From contig NZ_LXVY01000003.1 in the NCBI RefSeq assembly GCF_001650735.1, positions 124,001 through 188,000 on the forward strand: a DNA stretch of 64,000 nucleotides, in the 5' to 3' direction. The position numbers and the translations under genes were made by a program. Source of the DNA: Sphingomonas sp. TDK1 (GTDB taxonomy: Bacteria; Pseudomonadota; Alphaproteobacteria; Sphingomonadales; Sphingomonadaceae). The notes under the pieces were generated by a model. The model was not told the DNA's origin and searched no databases. It saw nothing but the letters and a program-made list of their open reading frames with translations. How positions within the stretch are numbered: the first letter of the stretch is position 1; every line of letters starts with the position of its first letter. This document shows, in pieces, positions 25,075 through 33,895 of this stretch.

Positions 25075-26391
25075 TCAGTCGCGGCTCGGCTTGCCGACGC
25101 CGGTGTATTGCAAGCCCGCGCGCTCGAGTTCGGCCGGCGGGTAGATATTGCGCAGGTCGACGAGGACCGGCGCCTTGAGACTGTTCTTGATGCGGTTGAG
25201 ATCAAGGGCGCGGAACGCATCCCATTCGGTCACGATCACCAGCGCGTCCGAGCCTTCGGCCGCCGCATAGGGATTGGCGACGAACTCGACGTCGGTGAGC
25301 ATCTTGCTCGCCTGCTCGACACCTTCCGGATCATAAGCCTTCACCGTCGCGCCGGCGTCCTGCAGTGCGGCGATGATCGAGAGGCTCGGCGCGTCGCGCA
25401 TGTCGTCGGTGTTGGGCTTGAAGGTCAGGCCGAGGATGCCGACGGTCTTGCCGCGCACGTCGCCGCCCATCGCCTTGATGACCTTGCGGCCCATGGCGCG
25501 CTTGCGGGCATCGTTCACCTGCACGGTGGCTTCCACGATGCGCAGCGGCGTCTCGTTGTCGGCCGCGGTCTTCATCAGCGCGAGCGTGTCCTTGGGGAAG
25601 CACGAGCCGCCATAGCCGGGGCCGGCGTGCAGGAATTTGCCGCCGATGCGGTTGTCCATGCCGATGCCGCGCGACACTTCCTGCACATCCGCGCCGACTT
25701 GCTCGCAAAGGTCCGCGATCTCGTTGATGAAGGTGATCTTCACCGCGAGGAAGGCATTGGCCGCGTACTTGATCAGCTCGCTGGTGCGGCGACCGGTGAA
25801 CAGCACCGGGGCTGACTGGTTGAGCGACAACGGGCGGTAGATCTCGCGCATCACCTGGCGGGCGAACTCGTCCTCAGTGCCGACGACGACGCGATCCGGG
25901 CGCTTGAAGTCTTCGATCGCCGCGCCTTCGCGCAGGAATTCGGGGTTTGAGACGACCTTGGCACCACTGTTCGGGGCAACCTCGGCGATGATACGCTCGA
26001 CCTCATCACCGGTGCCGACCGGCACGGTGGACTTGGTGACGATCACGCTCGGCTTGGTGAGGTTTTCGGCGATTTCGCGTGCAGCCGCGAAAACGTAGGA
26101 CAGGTCGGCATGGCCGTCGCCGCGGCGGCTGGGCGTGCCGACCGCGATGAATACCGCGTCGGCATCCTTAACGCCTTCGGCAAGATCGGTGGTGAACGAC
26201 AGGCGGCCCGCCTTCACGTTGCTGGCGACCAGCGCGTCCAGACCTGGCTCGTAGATAGGCATGACGTTCTGGTGGAGCAGCTCGATCTTCCGCGCGTCCT
26301 TGTCCACGCAAATGACTTCATGGCCGAAGTCCGAGAAGCAGGCTCCGGATACCAGGCCTACATAGCCCGTGCCGATCATCGCAATACGCAC
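25075..26391 (-). CDS. ugd: UDP-glucose 6-dehydrogenase
   Basis: A 438-residue NAD enzyme that oxidises UDP-glucose twice to UDP-glucuronate for exopolysaccharide. Rossmann motif GTGYVGLVSGACF at 7-19, central helix with K-Y-A-A-N-A-F-L-A-V-K, the catalytic cysteine in G-G-S-C-F-P-K-D, and L-G-L-T-F-K-P-N-T-D-D-M-R in the C-domain. The start is GTG 26391 with AGGGG 6-10 bases before it. A Phe-rich small ORF and an intrinsic terminator lie upstream on the same strand. Confidence 0.95.
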   Translation of the reverse strand: MRIAMIGTGYVGLVSGACFSDFGHEVICVDKDARKIELLHQNVMPIYEPGLDALVASNVKAGRLSFTTDLAEGVKDADAVFIAVGTPSRRGDGHADLSYVFAAAREIAENLTKPSVIVTKSTVPVGTGDEVERIIAEVAPNSGAKVVSNPEFLREGAAIEDFKRPDRVVVGTEDEFARQVMREIYRPLSLNQSAPVLFTGRRTSELIKYAANAFLAVKITFINEIADLCEQVGADVQEVSRGIGMDNRIGGKFLHAGPGYGGSCFPKDTLALMKTAADNETPLRIVEATVQVNDARKRAMGRKVIKAMGGDVRGKTVGILGLTFKPNTDDMRDAPSLSIIAALQDAGATVKAYDPEGVEQASKMLTDVEFVANPYAAAEGSDALVIVTEWDAFRALDLNRIKNSLKAPVLVDLRNIYPPAELERAGLQYTGVGKPSRD

Positions 26392-26509
26392 GATTTTCCC
26401 CTGTGCCGAGAGAGCTGTTTCCAGCGGTGTTGGAGGCTCTTAGCCGAACCTAGCGTGACCGCAACCCACGGCAGCGCAGCCAGGCAGGCGGGATCTGCGC
26501 CGGAAAATA

Positions 26510-26535
26510 AAAAGGCCCGCGGGGGCGGGCCTTTT
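26510..26535 (-). terminator. Rho-independent terminator upstream of ugd
   Basis: On the minus strand AAAAGGCCCGC-CCCC-GCGGGCCTTTT followed by TATTTT: an 11-bp perfect stem, 4-base loop and long T tract. It lies between the small ORF (26590-26652) and ugd, 119 bp before the ugd start. Confidence 0.9.
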
Positions 26536-26550
26536 CGTCAACCTGCTTTC

Positions 26551-26575
26551 GGTCGGCGGCATGACACCGCCGACC
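26551..26575 (-). promoter_or_regulatory. Leader hairpin after the Phe-rich ORF
   Basis: GGTCGGCGG / CCGCCGACC with a 7-base loop. Ten bases of it (26552-26561) can instead pair perfectly with TGCCGCCGAC at 26610-26619 inside the small ORF, so two exclusive structures are possible. Confidence 0.6.
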
Positions 26576-26589
26576 TCCAGTCACGTGCG

Positions 26590-26652
26590 TCAGAGCGGAC
26601 GAATCTCGGTGCCGCCGACGCCGTTACGGAAGAAGAGGGTGAAGAAGGTCAT
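26590..26652 (-). CDS. Phe-rich 20-residue small ORF or leader peptide
   Basis: The peptide MTFFTLFFRNGVGGTEIRPL is preceded by GGGAGCC and a run of A seven bases long before ATG 26652, an excellent ribosome site. Four of its first eight residues are phenylalanine in two pairs. It is followed by a hairpin and then a strong intrinsic terminator before ugd. This layout resembles attenuator leader peptides, but the next gene is not an amino acid gene, so it may instead be a stand-alone small protein with its own transcript. I do not know a homologue for certain. Confidence 0.5.
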   Translation of the reverse strand: MTFFTLFFRNGVGGTEIRPL

Positions 26653-26972
26653 TTTTTTGGCTCCCATTTCTGCGCTGTTCCGCGCAAGTCATTTCGTTAA
26701 TGAAAAATTTAGAATTTCGCAATTGGGGATTCTGCGGAGGCCGTCGTACGCGGGCGCGGCGGAGAAGGCATTTACCTTTCCTTCAATTGTTTGTCGTAAT
26801 CGGTACCGTGCAAGGATTCTGGGGACATTTCGGGGTTGATGCTCGAGCCTGCTGGCGGCGAAAACTCGTCGCAAATGCCGGTTTTTGGGCGGATTCCCGA
26901 AGGGGGCAGTAGTTTTTAGCGAATCTGTCCTTTATTCGGTTGGGAGCCGGGCAGGCGGCGGGAGGGCATTCG
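26653..26972. other. Divergent region between small ORF and EAL gene
   Basis: About 320 bp. The left third is unusually AT-rich for this genome and holds the promoter candidate of the small ORF. The rest holds no gene that I can support. GGGAGGG at 26960-26966 is the ribosome site of the EAL gene; no clear promoter was found for it. Confidence 0.4.
26694..26722 (-). promoter_or_regulatory. Candidate promoter for the Phe-rich ORF
   Basis: On the minus strand TTGCGA (26722-26717), a 17-bp spacer and TAACGA (26699-26694), in an AT-rich stretch 42 bp before the ATG of the small ORF. A small TGCGC/GCGCA hairpin lies between it and the ribosome site. Confidence 0.4.
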
Positions 26973-28217
26973 GTGAGCCAACGGGTGAACGTTTCGGCAT
27001 TGTGCCGTGTGACCAATTTCGAGACAGTGCGCCGACTTCTCGGAAAAGTTGGCGTGCATGCTGCAGCCGAGGCCCTGGGCCAACGAATCGCAGATCGTAA
27101 CGATGGTGTCGAACTCATCGGCGTGGGGCGCGATCTGATCGAGTTTCACTTGAGTGTTCCGTACGGCGAGGACGCGATGTCTCGGGTAGAGGCGCTTGGC
27201 CGTGCGCTCGCACAGCAGCAGGACCCGGCCGCGGGCGTTCAACTGGAATTCGCAATCGGCGCCGCCTGCGCTTCGGCCGGGGACGCGGATCCCCTCAGGC
27301 TGCTTGAGGTCGCGGAAATCGCGCTGGAACGCAGCGACGACGACAATGGTCTTGAACTTATCGACCTTTCCTCGATCGACCGCGCGGTCGATCGGCTTAC
27401 GCTGATCGCGGACCTTCCGAGAGCCATCGCCGCCGGCGAGATGTTCCTGCACTATCAACCGAAGGTCAATGTTCGCCAACAGCGGGTGGCAAGCGTCGAA
27501 GCATTGATCCGTTGGCAGCATCCGGAGCGTGGACTGGTGATGCCCGGCGATTTCATCGCTGCGGCGGAGGAATCAGGGCAGATCGGGCCGCTGACCCTGT
27601 GGACCTTGCGCCAGGTGATCGCAGATCAGCGCCGGCTTGCCGCGCTGGGCCACGATATTCCGCTGTTCCTCAACATTTCGGGCATGTTGCTCGCAAATGC
27701 GACGTTCATCGACGAGGTCTGCGAGATCATCACGGCCAACCCGGCTGCGAAGCTTGGCTTTGAGATCACCGAGACGGCAGTCATCCGGGATCCCGAAAGC
27801 GCGATCCGCCATCTGCAGCAGTTTGCCGATCACGGTGTTGTTCTCGCCATCGACGATTATGGCGCAGGCTTGTCCTCGCTCGCCTATCTCAAGCAGCTCC
27901 CGGCCAAGGAGCTGAAGATCGACAAGATGTTCATCACCCAGCTGACCTCCAGTCATCGGGACCCGTTGATTGTGCGATCGACCATCGATCTTGCGCATGC
28001 CCTGGAAATGGAAGTCACCGCAGAGGGCGTGGAAACGCCCGCCGCGCTTGCACTGCTCAGCGTCATGGGCTGCGATCTGATCCAAGGGTATCTGATTTCC
28101 CGTCCAGTGCCCTTTGCCGCGCTTTGCACCTATTTGGGTGAGCAGGATCAGCTCGTCGAGACGATGACGAGCCGGCCGGTGTTTCTCCGGGCGGGAAGTT
28201 CCTGGACCCGGGCGTGA
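26973..28217 (+). CDS. EAL-domain c-di-GMP phosphodiesterase, degenerate GGDEF
   Basis: About 414 residues. The first ~140 look like a worn GGDEF fold (no GGDEF motif, but L-L-E-V-A-E-I-A-L-E-R-S-like end). From ~150 it is an EAL domain with E176-A-L-I-R-W-Q-H-P, FLNISG, FEITETAV, DDYGAGLSSL, K-I-D-K and QGYLISRP, so the catalytic metal ligands are kept and it should degrade c-di-GMP. GTG 26973 has GGGAGG 9 bases upstream. Its stop overlaps the start of the hybrid kinase, linking c-di-GMP turnover and phosphorelay. Confidence 0.88.
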   Translation: MSQRVNVSALCRVTNFETVRRLLGKVGVHAAAEALGQRIADRNDGVELIGVGRDLIEFHLSVPYGEDAMSRVEALGRALAQQQDPAAGVQLEFAIGAACASAGDADPLRLLEVAEIALERSDDDNGLELIDLSSIDRAVDRLTLIADLPRAIAAGEMFLHYQPKVNVRQQRVASVEALIRWQHPERGLVMPGDFIAAAEESGQIGPLTLWTLRQVIADQRRLAALGHDIPLFLNISGMLLANATFIDEVCEIITANPAAKLGFEITETAVIRDPESAIRHLQQFADHGVVLAIDDYGAGLSSLAYLKQLPAKELKIDKMFITQLTSSHRDPLIVRSTIDLAHALEMEVTAEGVETPAALALLSVMGCDLIQGYLISRPVPFAALCTYLGEQDQLVETMTSRPVFLRAGSSWTRA

Positions 28218-30679
28218 GCGGCCGCTCCGCCAACTGCCTTATCCGTGCGGTTTCCGCGCTGTCCCTGCTTGTTTGTGGGATAGCAGAGGGCAAAGCCCAG
28301 CAATTGCCGAAGGATGTTGCAGTGGCCGTGGCAACCGCAAGGGATCGGGTTGTCGACCAATCTGCCGACGCGGTTCCACTCATCGACCGCATCGACGGGA
28401 TGGCCTCCGGTGTAGCCGATCCGGCGCAGCGTGCGCTCGTGCACGGAACGGCACTCTGGCTTCGCGCTGAACTGCAATTGCGCAGCGATCAGCTAGCGGC
28501 GGCGCATACGTCGCTCCAGCAGGCGCAGCACGTTGTTGAGGCCATCGATGGTCCTGTCCGGTTGAAAGGCGATCTTCTGGTCTCGCTTGGCAACCTTTAC
28601 ATGACGCAGGACAAAGCCGCAGATGCGCTTTCTGCCTTCCAGCGCGCCTACCGCGTGTATGAACAACTGCATGAAGTCCGAAGTCAGGCGCTAGCGCTGC
28701 AATCCATCGGTTCCCTCTATGCTATCGCGAACGACGACAGCCGGGCCGAACGGTATTTTCGTCAGGCTTCGTTGCTCTATAGTGCCGATGACGTTCTCTC
28801 GCTGACGTTGCACAACAGCCGCGGCAACGTCCTTCTCGTGCTCGAACGCTATCGGGAGGCCGATGCCGAGTATGAAGCCGCGATCGCTTTGGCACGCAAG
28901 TTGGGCAAGCCGATGCTGGAAGCGCGCGTGCTGGACAATCTGGCGCGCAGCCAGGTCGAGGCCGGCAACGTCGCTGCTGCCAAGATCACGCTGGACCGCG
29001 CATTTTCCATCGCGAGGGGCCGCGAGGCTGCCGGTCTTCGCCGCCTACTCAATGCGACCGCGGCGCAGCTGGCGAACGAAGAGGGCAAAAAAGCACAGGC
29101 GGTTGCCAAGATCGGCCAGACCTTCAAGGGACTGGATCTCGATACCACCACGCAAGATTTTCGAACGCCCCATCTTTTCGCCTATCTGATTTACCGCGAA
29201 CTGGGCGAAGACCGGCTTGCTCTGCGGCATCTCGAGGCGCTGAAACGCCTCAGCGACGAATCCGCCAAGGTGGCGACTACCAACAGCGCGGCCCTGATGG
29301 CGGCACGGTTCGATTTCGCGAACCAGGAACTCACCATCCAGCGGCTTAAAACGGAGCAGTTGCGCAAGGCCGCGCATTTCCAGCGCGTCCTGTTCCTCTC
29401 GCTCGGGCTTGCAACGCTCATCGTCATCGTTCTGCTCAGCGTTGGATTGTTCACCATCCGGCGCAGCCGCAACCAGGTTCGTGCGGCAAATACGGTTCTT
29501 GCCGGTACCAATGCCGCGTTGGAGAAGGCCTTGCTTGCCAAGACGGAATTCCTGGCGACGACCAGCCATGAGATCCGCACCCCGCTGAACGGCATCCTCG
29601 GCATGACCCAGGTGATGCTGACTGACCGCGGGCTGGCGCCGGATCTGCGCGAGCGGCTGGAGGTCGTGCAGGGCGCGGGGCTGACGATGCGGGCCCTGGT
29701 CGACGACATCCTGGACGTCGCGAAGATTGAGAGCGGCAATCTCAGCGTCGATCCCGTGCCGATGGACTTCCGCGCGCTTGCCGAAGAGGTTGCGCGTCTC
29801 TGGACCGATCCGGCGCGTGCGAAGGATCTGGCCTTCACCACCGAACTTGAGAACGCGCCAGACTGGATCGTCAGCGATCCAGGTCGTTTACGCCAGCTGC
29901 TGTTCAATCTTCTTTCCAACGCGCTCAAGTTCACCGCGCAGGGCGCGATCGGAATGCGTGCCGAGGTGGCGACCTTGCCGGATGGTGAAGCCGAGCGGCT
30001 GCGCCTGACGATCTCCGACACCGGCATCGGCATCGCCCCCGAAAAGCTGGAGGAAGTCTTCGAGAGTTTCCGCCAAGCGGATTCCAGCACCACGCGGCAA
30101 TATGGCGGCACGGGCCTTGGCCTCACCATATGCCGGAACTTGGCGCGGGCGCTGGGTGGCGAGATTTATGTGGCAAGTACGCTCGGCAAGGGCTCTTCCT
30201 TCACGCTGGATATTCCGCTGGTTCGCGCGCAGCCCCCGGCCGAGAGCGCTGCTCTCGCTGGCGACGGCGCAGGCGTCCTTATCCTCGAGCGGAACCCGAT
30301 CACCCGGGCAATGCTGCGTAGCCTGTTCGAAGCGGTTGCAGAGCGGGTTCGCTTTGCCCAGACGGTTGATGAAGCCTTGCAGTTACTCGAATTGGAAGAG
30401 TTCGCGGCGCTGGTCATTGACGAGGCCGCGCTCTCAACTGCAACGACCAATAAGTTGGAAAGCATTGCAACTCTCTGCAGGGCGCAGCCCCATCTCCATT
30501 CGACGCTGTTGTATAGCGGCGGCGAGGTGATCGAAAATGCGCAATTTCTGGACGCCGGCCTAACACAGATGATAGAAAAGCCGATTGCGGGAGCGGAATT
30601 GGTGCAGCGTGCTGTACCGACGTCCGCACGGAAATCTGCTACGATAGGGAATGACCCGCTTGTTCCGCAGGCGGCTTAG
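28214..30679 (+). CDS. TPR hybrid histidine kinase with altered receiver
   Basis: An 821-residue sensor. Residues 1-29 look like a signal peptide, ~60-370 are TPR-like helical repeats (periplasmic), ~392-415 a transmembrane helix, H452 in TSHEIRTPLNG the phospho-acceptor, and the ATPase domain ends with G-G-T-G-L-G-L-T-I-C. The final ~110 residues form a receiver-like domain in which the usual acidic pair is replaced by L-E-R-N, though an Asp (V-I-D-E) and the K-P-I lysine remain; it may be inactive or weak. The GTG start overlaps the EAL stop (GTGA). The signal is unknown. Confidence 0.88.
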   Translation: MSGRSANCLIRAVSALSLLVCGIAEGKAQQLPKDVAVAVATARDRVVDQSADAVPLIDRIDGMASGVADPAQRALVHGTALWLRAELQLRSDQLAAAHTSLQQAQHVVEAIDGPVRLKGDLLVSLGNLYMTQDKAADALSAFQRAYRVYEQLHEVRSQALALQSIGSLYAIANDDSRAERYFRQASLLYSADDVLSLTLHNSRGNVLLVLERYREADAEYEAAIALARKLGKPMLEARVLDNLARSQVEAGNVAAAKITLDRAFSIARGREAAGLRRLLNATAAQLANEEGKKAQAVAKIGQTFKGLDLDTTTQDFRTPHLFAYLIYRELGEDRLALRHLEALKRLSDESAKVATTNSAALMAARFDFANQELTIQRLKTEQLRKAAHFQRVLFLSLGLATLIVIVLLSVGLFTIRRSRNQVRAANTVLAGTNAALEKALLAKTEFLATTSHEIRTPLNGILGMTQVMLTDRGLAPDLRERLEVVQGAGLTMRALVDDILDVAKIESGNLSVDPVPMDFRALAEEVARLWTDPARAKDLAFTTELENAPDWIVSDPGRLRQLLFNLLSNALKFTAQGAIGMRAEVATLPDGEAERLRLTISDTGIGIAPEKLEEVFESFRQADSSTTRQYGGTGLGLTICRNLARALGGEIYVASTLGKGSSFTLDIPLVRAQPPAESAALAGDGAGVLILERNPITRAMLRSLFEAVAERVRFAQTVDEALQLLELEEFAALVIDEAALSTATTNKLESIATLCRAQPHLHSTLLYSGGEVIENAQFLDAGLTQMIEKPIAGAELVQRAVPTSARKSATIGNDPLVPQAA

Positions 30680-30748
30680 GGCGATAATACACCTCGACAT
30701 GGAAACTTTGGCCGGAACGCTGGTGTCTGCCCGGAAGGGTGCGCTTCG

Positions 30749-31135
30749 ATGAACATCCTGTTCATCGAAGACGATCCGATGAACCGGCGTGTCGTGAAAG
30801 ATATGCTGGACGTGGCCGGGGCGACCATGGCGGAGGCAGCCTGGGCGGAAGAGGGGCTCGCGCGGATCGACGCGGAGACGTTCGACATCATCCTGGTCGA
30901 CTTGCGCATGCCTGGCACCGACGGTTTCGAGACGATACGCCAGATCCGCGCGCGTCCGGACGCGAAGGCGGCATTGCCGATCATCGTCGTCACCGCGGAC
31001 ACCGCGATCGATCTGCGCGAGCGCTGCCTGGCGACCGGCGCGGACGACGTGCTGTTCAAGCCGGTGGCGATGGACGCACTGTTCGATGCGATCGGGCGCG
31101 TGCTGGCGAAACGCGGTGGGGCGATCCTCGCCTGA
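30749..31135 (+). CDS. Single-domain response regulator (CheY/DivK-like)
   Basis: A 128-residue receiver with acidic pair in F-I-E-D-D-P-M-N, phospho-acceptor aspartate in L-V-D-L-R-M-P-G (about D52), T in V-T-A-D and lysine in F-K-P-V. It has no output domain. Lying 69 bp after the hybrid kinase on the same strand, it is a probable partner, possibly doing the job that the altered C-terminal receiver of the kinase cannot. Confidence 0.9.
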   Translation: MNILFIEDDPMNRRVVKDMLDVAGATMAEAAWAEEGLARIDAETFDIILVDLRMPGTDGFETIRQIRARPDAKAALPIIVVTADTAIDLRERCLATGADDVLFKPVAMDALFDAIGRVLAKRGGAILA

Positions 31136-31138
31136 TCT

Positions 31139-32423
31139 TCAGTCCTCGGCGATCCGGCTGTTGCGCGCGGTGTCGCGCATCGTCGCATAGGTGACGAGCG
31201 AGATGCCGATCATCGCGGTTACGTACCAGTAGAAGCCGCGCTCCCAGCCCTCCTGCTTGAACCACAGGGCCAACGAGGGCGCGGTGCCGCCGAAGATCGC
31301 GTTGGCCAGCGCATAGGGCAGTGCGACGCCCAGGGTGCGGATATGGGCGGGAAACAGCTCTGCCTTCACCACCGCGTTGATCGCGGTGTAGCCGGTGACG
31401 ATCAGCAATGCTGCGGTCATCAGCCAGAAGGCCGACAGGCCGTCGCGCACGCCCTCCATGGCGACGAAGATGGGGTAGGTGAAGCACACTCCCAGCACCC
31501 CGAAGCCTATCATCAGCGGCTTGCGACCGATACGATCGGACAGGGCGCCCGCGAGCGGCTGGACCAGCATGAACACGAACAGCGGCCGCGTTCACTTGGG
31601 TGGCAGCCGAATCGGAAAAGCCCGCGGTCTTCTTGAGAAAGGTTATCGGGTAGATGGTATAGGCGTAGAAGGCGAGGGTGCCGCCGGCAGTGAGCAGGAG
31701 CACCAGCATTGCTTCGCGCGGATGCAGGCGGAACAGTGCGAAGGCGCCCGAGGCGGCGTTGCGATCGCGCTTGGCGAAGCTCTCCGTCTCGGCAAGGCGA
31801 CGGCGGAGCCAGTAGACCAGCAGCGCCAGCGCGCCGCCGAGCGCGAAGGGCAGGCGCCAGCCCCATGCGCGCAGGCTGTCCTCGGGCAGCACTGCCTGCA
31901 GCGCGAGCAGTGCTACCAGCGCGGTGAGCTGACCGGAGATCAGAGTTACATATTGGAAGCTCGAGAAGAAGCCGCGATGACGCCGCCCGGCCATCTCTGA
32001 AAGATAGGTGGCGCTGGCGCCATATTCGCCGCCGAGGGAGAGGCCCTGCAGCAGCCGGGCGAGCACCAGTGCCGCGGTCGCCGGCCAGCCGATCGCGCTG
32101 TAGCTGGGTGTCGCCGCGATCAGCAGCGAGCCCGCGCACATCAATGTCACCGAGAGGCTCAACCCAGCCTTGCGGCCGTGGCGGTCCCCATAGACGCCCA
32201 TCAGCCATCCGCCGATCGGCCGCATGAAGAAGCCGATCGCGAAGACGATCCAGGCGTTCAGGTCCTGCGCGGTGCCGGGTGCGAAGAAATGCGGAGCGAG
32301 ATAGCTGGCCAGCGCCGCATAGGCATACCAGTCATACCATTCGACGAGATTGCCGGCGGACCCGCCGAGGATCGAGCGCAATCGGGTGCCACGGTCGAGC
32401 GGCGTATCGGAAGCATGGGCCAT
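31139..32423 (-). pseudogene. Frameshifted MHS-family MFS transporter
   Basis: Start ATG 32423 (MAHASDTPLDRG). The first ~280 residues carry N-L-V-E-W-Y-D-W-Y, RPIGGWLMGVYGDRHGRK and L-Q-G-L-S-L-G-G-E-Y-G, the signatures of the metabolite:proton symporter group (proline/betaine, citrate, ketoglutarate). After Q-V-N-A-A the frame breaks at about 31583: removing one base of the GCGGCCGC stretch restores LFVFMLVQPLAGALSD and the remaining helices to the stop at 31139. It is a recent single-base lesion or an assembly error. The next genes upstream are a two-component pair that might control it. Confidence 0.8.
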
Positions 32424-32614
32424 GGCCCGTGTATAGCAAAGCTCCGCCCGCCGGAAAGGCACGCACAGGGGGCGGCGTTCCCCTCGGCAGGCGGAGACTA
32501 TCGCGCGGAAAGCCGGCGCGCGATGGCGTTGGGCCGCGGTTGGGCTGCGGCCTGTGCAACCCTTTGCAGCAGCAACATCGCACCCGAATGTCATCGTGTC
32601 GCGGCGTGTTGCAC

Positions 32615-33895
32615 TCAGGTCGCGAGCGGCAGCTCCACCCGCACATGCCCGCCGCCGCCGCCGGAACGGTTGCCGAGCGTGACCTCGCCCCCATGCGCTT
32701 CCACGATCGACCGGACGATGGCGAGCCCCAGGCCCGTTCCGCCCGTCGCGCGATTTCGCGACGTCTCGCCCCGCACGAACGGCGCGAACAGATTTTCCGC
32801 GCGGGCAGGGTCGAAGCCGGGGCCCGTGTCGTCCACGCAGATCGCCGCCTGTCCGTCCTGGACCGTCCACCAGATGTCCGCGCTCTGGCCGTAGCGGATC
32901 GCATTCTCGACCAGGTTGCCGAACAGCCGCCGCAACGCCTGGGTGTTGCCGATCAACACCATCCGGGGCCCAGGCTGCACGGTGACAGGCTTGCCGGCGG
33001 CGGAGAGGTCATCGGCAAGGCTTTCGATCAGGCTACCGAGTTCGAGAAGCTCGGTCTCGCCATGCGCGCGGTCATCGCGGGTGAAGCGCAGCGTCGCCGC
33101 CAGCATCGCGCGCATCTCGCCGATATCGGCAACGGCACGCTCGCGCGCCGATTCCGGCAATTGCTCCACCCAGAAAGCGAGGCGGGACAGCGGGGTGCCG
33201 AGATCGTGCGCCATTGCCGCCAGCATCACGGTGCGGTTTTCCGCCTGTTGCAGGATGCGAGCCTGCATCGCCTCCATCGCCCGTCCCAGCTCGCGAATCT
33301 CCCGAGGCCCGTCGAGCGGAATCGCCTCGGGCGCACCCAGTCGGGCCCGCTTGGCCGCCTCGGCAAGCCGCCGGATCGGACGCGAGATGCGACGCGCCGC
33401 GGCCCAGGCCAGTAGCGACAGGATGACGAGCGTCAGCAGCATCCATTGCAGGATCGCGATTCGCCATCGACCCAAGGTCGGCGTACGGCTCACCGAGGCG
33501 ACGAGCCAACCCTTGTTCAGGCGGCGACCGATGGTGAAGCTGCCATGGATGTCCTGATCGGGATCGCTTGCAGGCCATTCATAATAACCGCGAATGCGAT
33601 CGGCCGGCACCGGGATCAGGATGGCGATCGCACGGTCCCGGTCGATCGAGGCGCGCTCGTCGCTCCGCCCGAAGCGATCGTTGCCGGCATAATAGAGGCT
33701 GATCGTCTGCCCATGGGCGGTGGGCGGCACGCGGCCGGTGCGCAGGGCGTCGGCGATCCGCGCCAGCGGCATCGGCCCCGAACCCGGCGGGGGCCCGTGG
33801 AACACAACCGCGAATTGCACCAGCATCACCACCGCGGCCGAGGTGATGGCGAACAGCATCATCGGCACCACGATCGATGCCGGGCGCGCGATCAC
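32615..33895 (-). CDS. Sensor histidine kinase (two transmembrane helices)
   Basis: A 426-residue inner-membrane kinase: helix ~9-32, periplasmic domain ~33-150, helix ~152-170, HAMP ~170-225, phospho-acceptor in A-M-A-H-D-L-G-T-P-L (H near 242), N-box L-V-E-N-A-I-R-Y and G2 box GGTGLGLAIV. It is the partner of the OmpR-type regulator, whose stop overlaps its start by 4 bp. The transporter downstream hints at a dicarboxylate or similar signal, which is inference. Confidence 0.92.
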   Translation of the reverse strand: MIARPASIVVPMMLFAITSAAVVMLVQFAVVFHGPPPGSGPMPLARIADALRTGRVPPTAHGQTISLYYAGNDRFGRSDERASIDRDRAIAILIPVPADRIRGYYEWPASDPDQDIHGSFTIGRRLNKGWLVASVSRTPTLGRWRIAILQWMLLTLVILSLLAWAAARRISRPIRRLAEAAKRARLGAPEAIPLDGPREIRELGRAMEAMQARILQQAENRTVMLAAMAHDLGTPLSRLAFWVEQLPESARERAVADIGEMRAMLAATLRFTRDDRAHGETELLELGSLIESLADDLSAAGKPVTVQPGPRMVLIGNTQALRRLFGNLVENAIRYGQSADIWWTVQDGQAAICVDDTGPGFDPARAENLFAPFVRGETSRNRATGGTGLGLAIVRSIVEAHGGEVTLGNRSGGGGGHVRVELPLAT

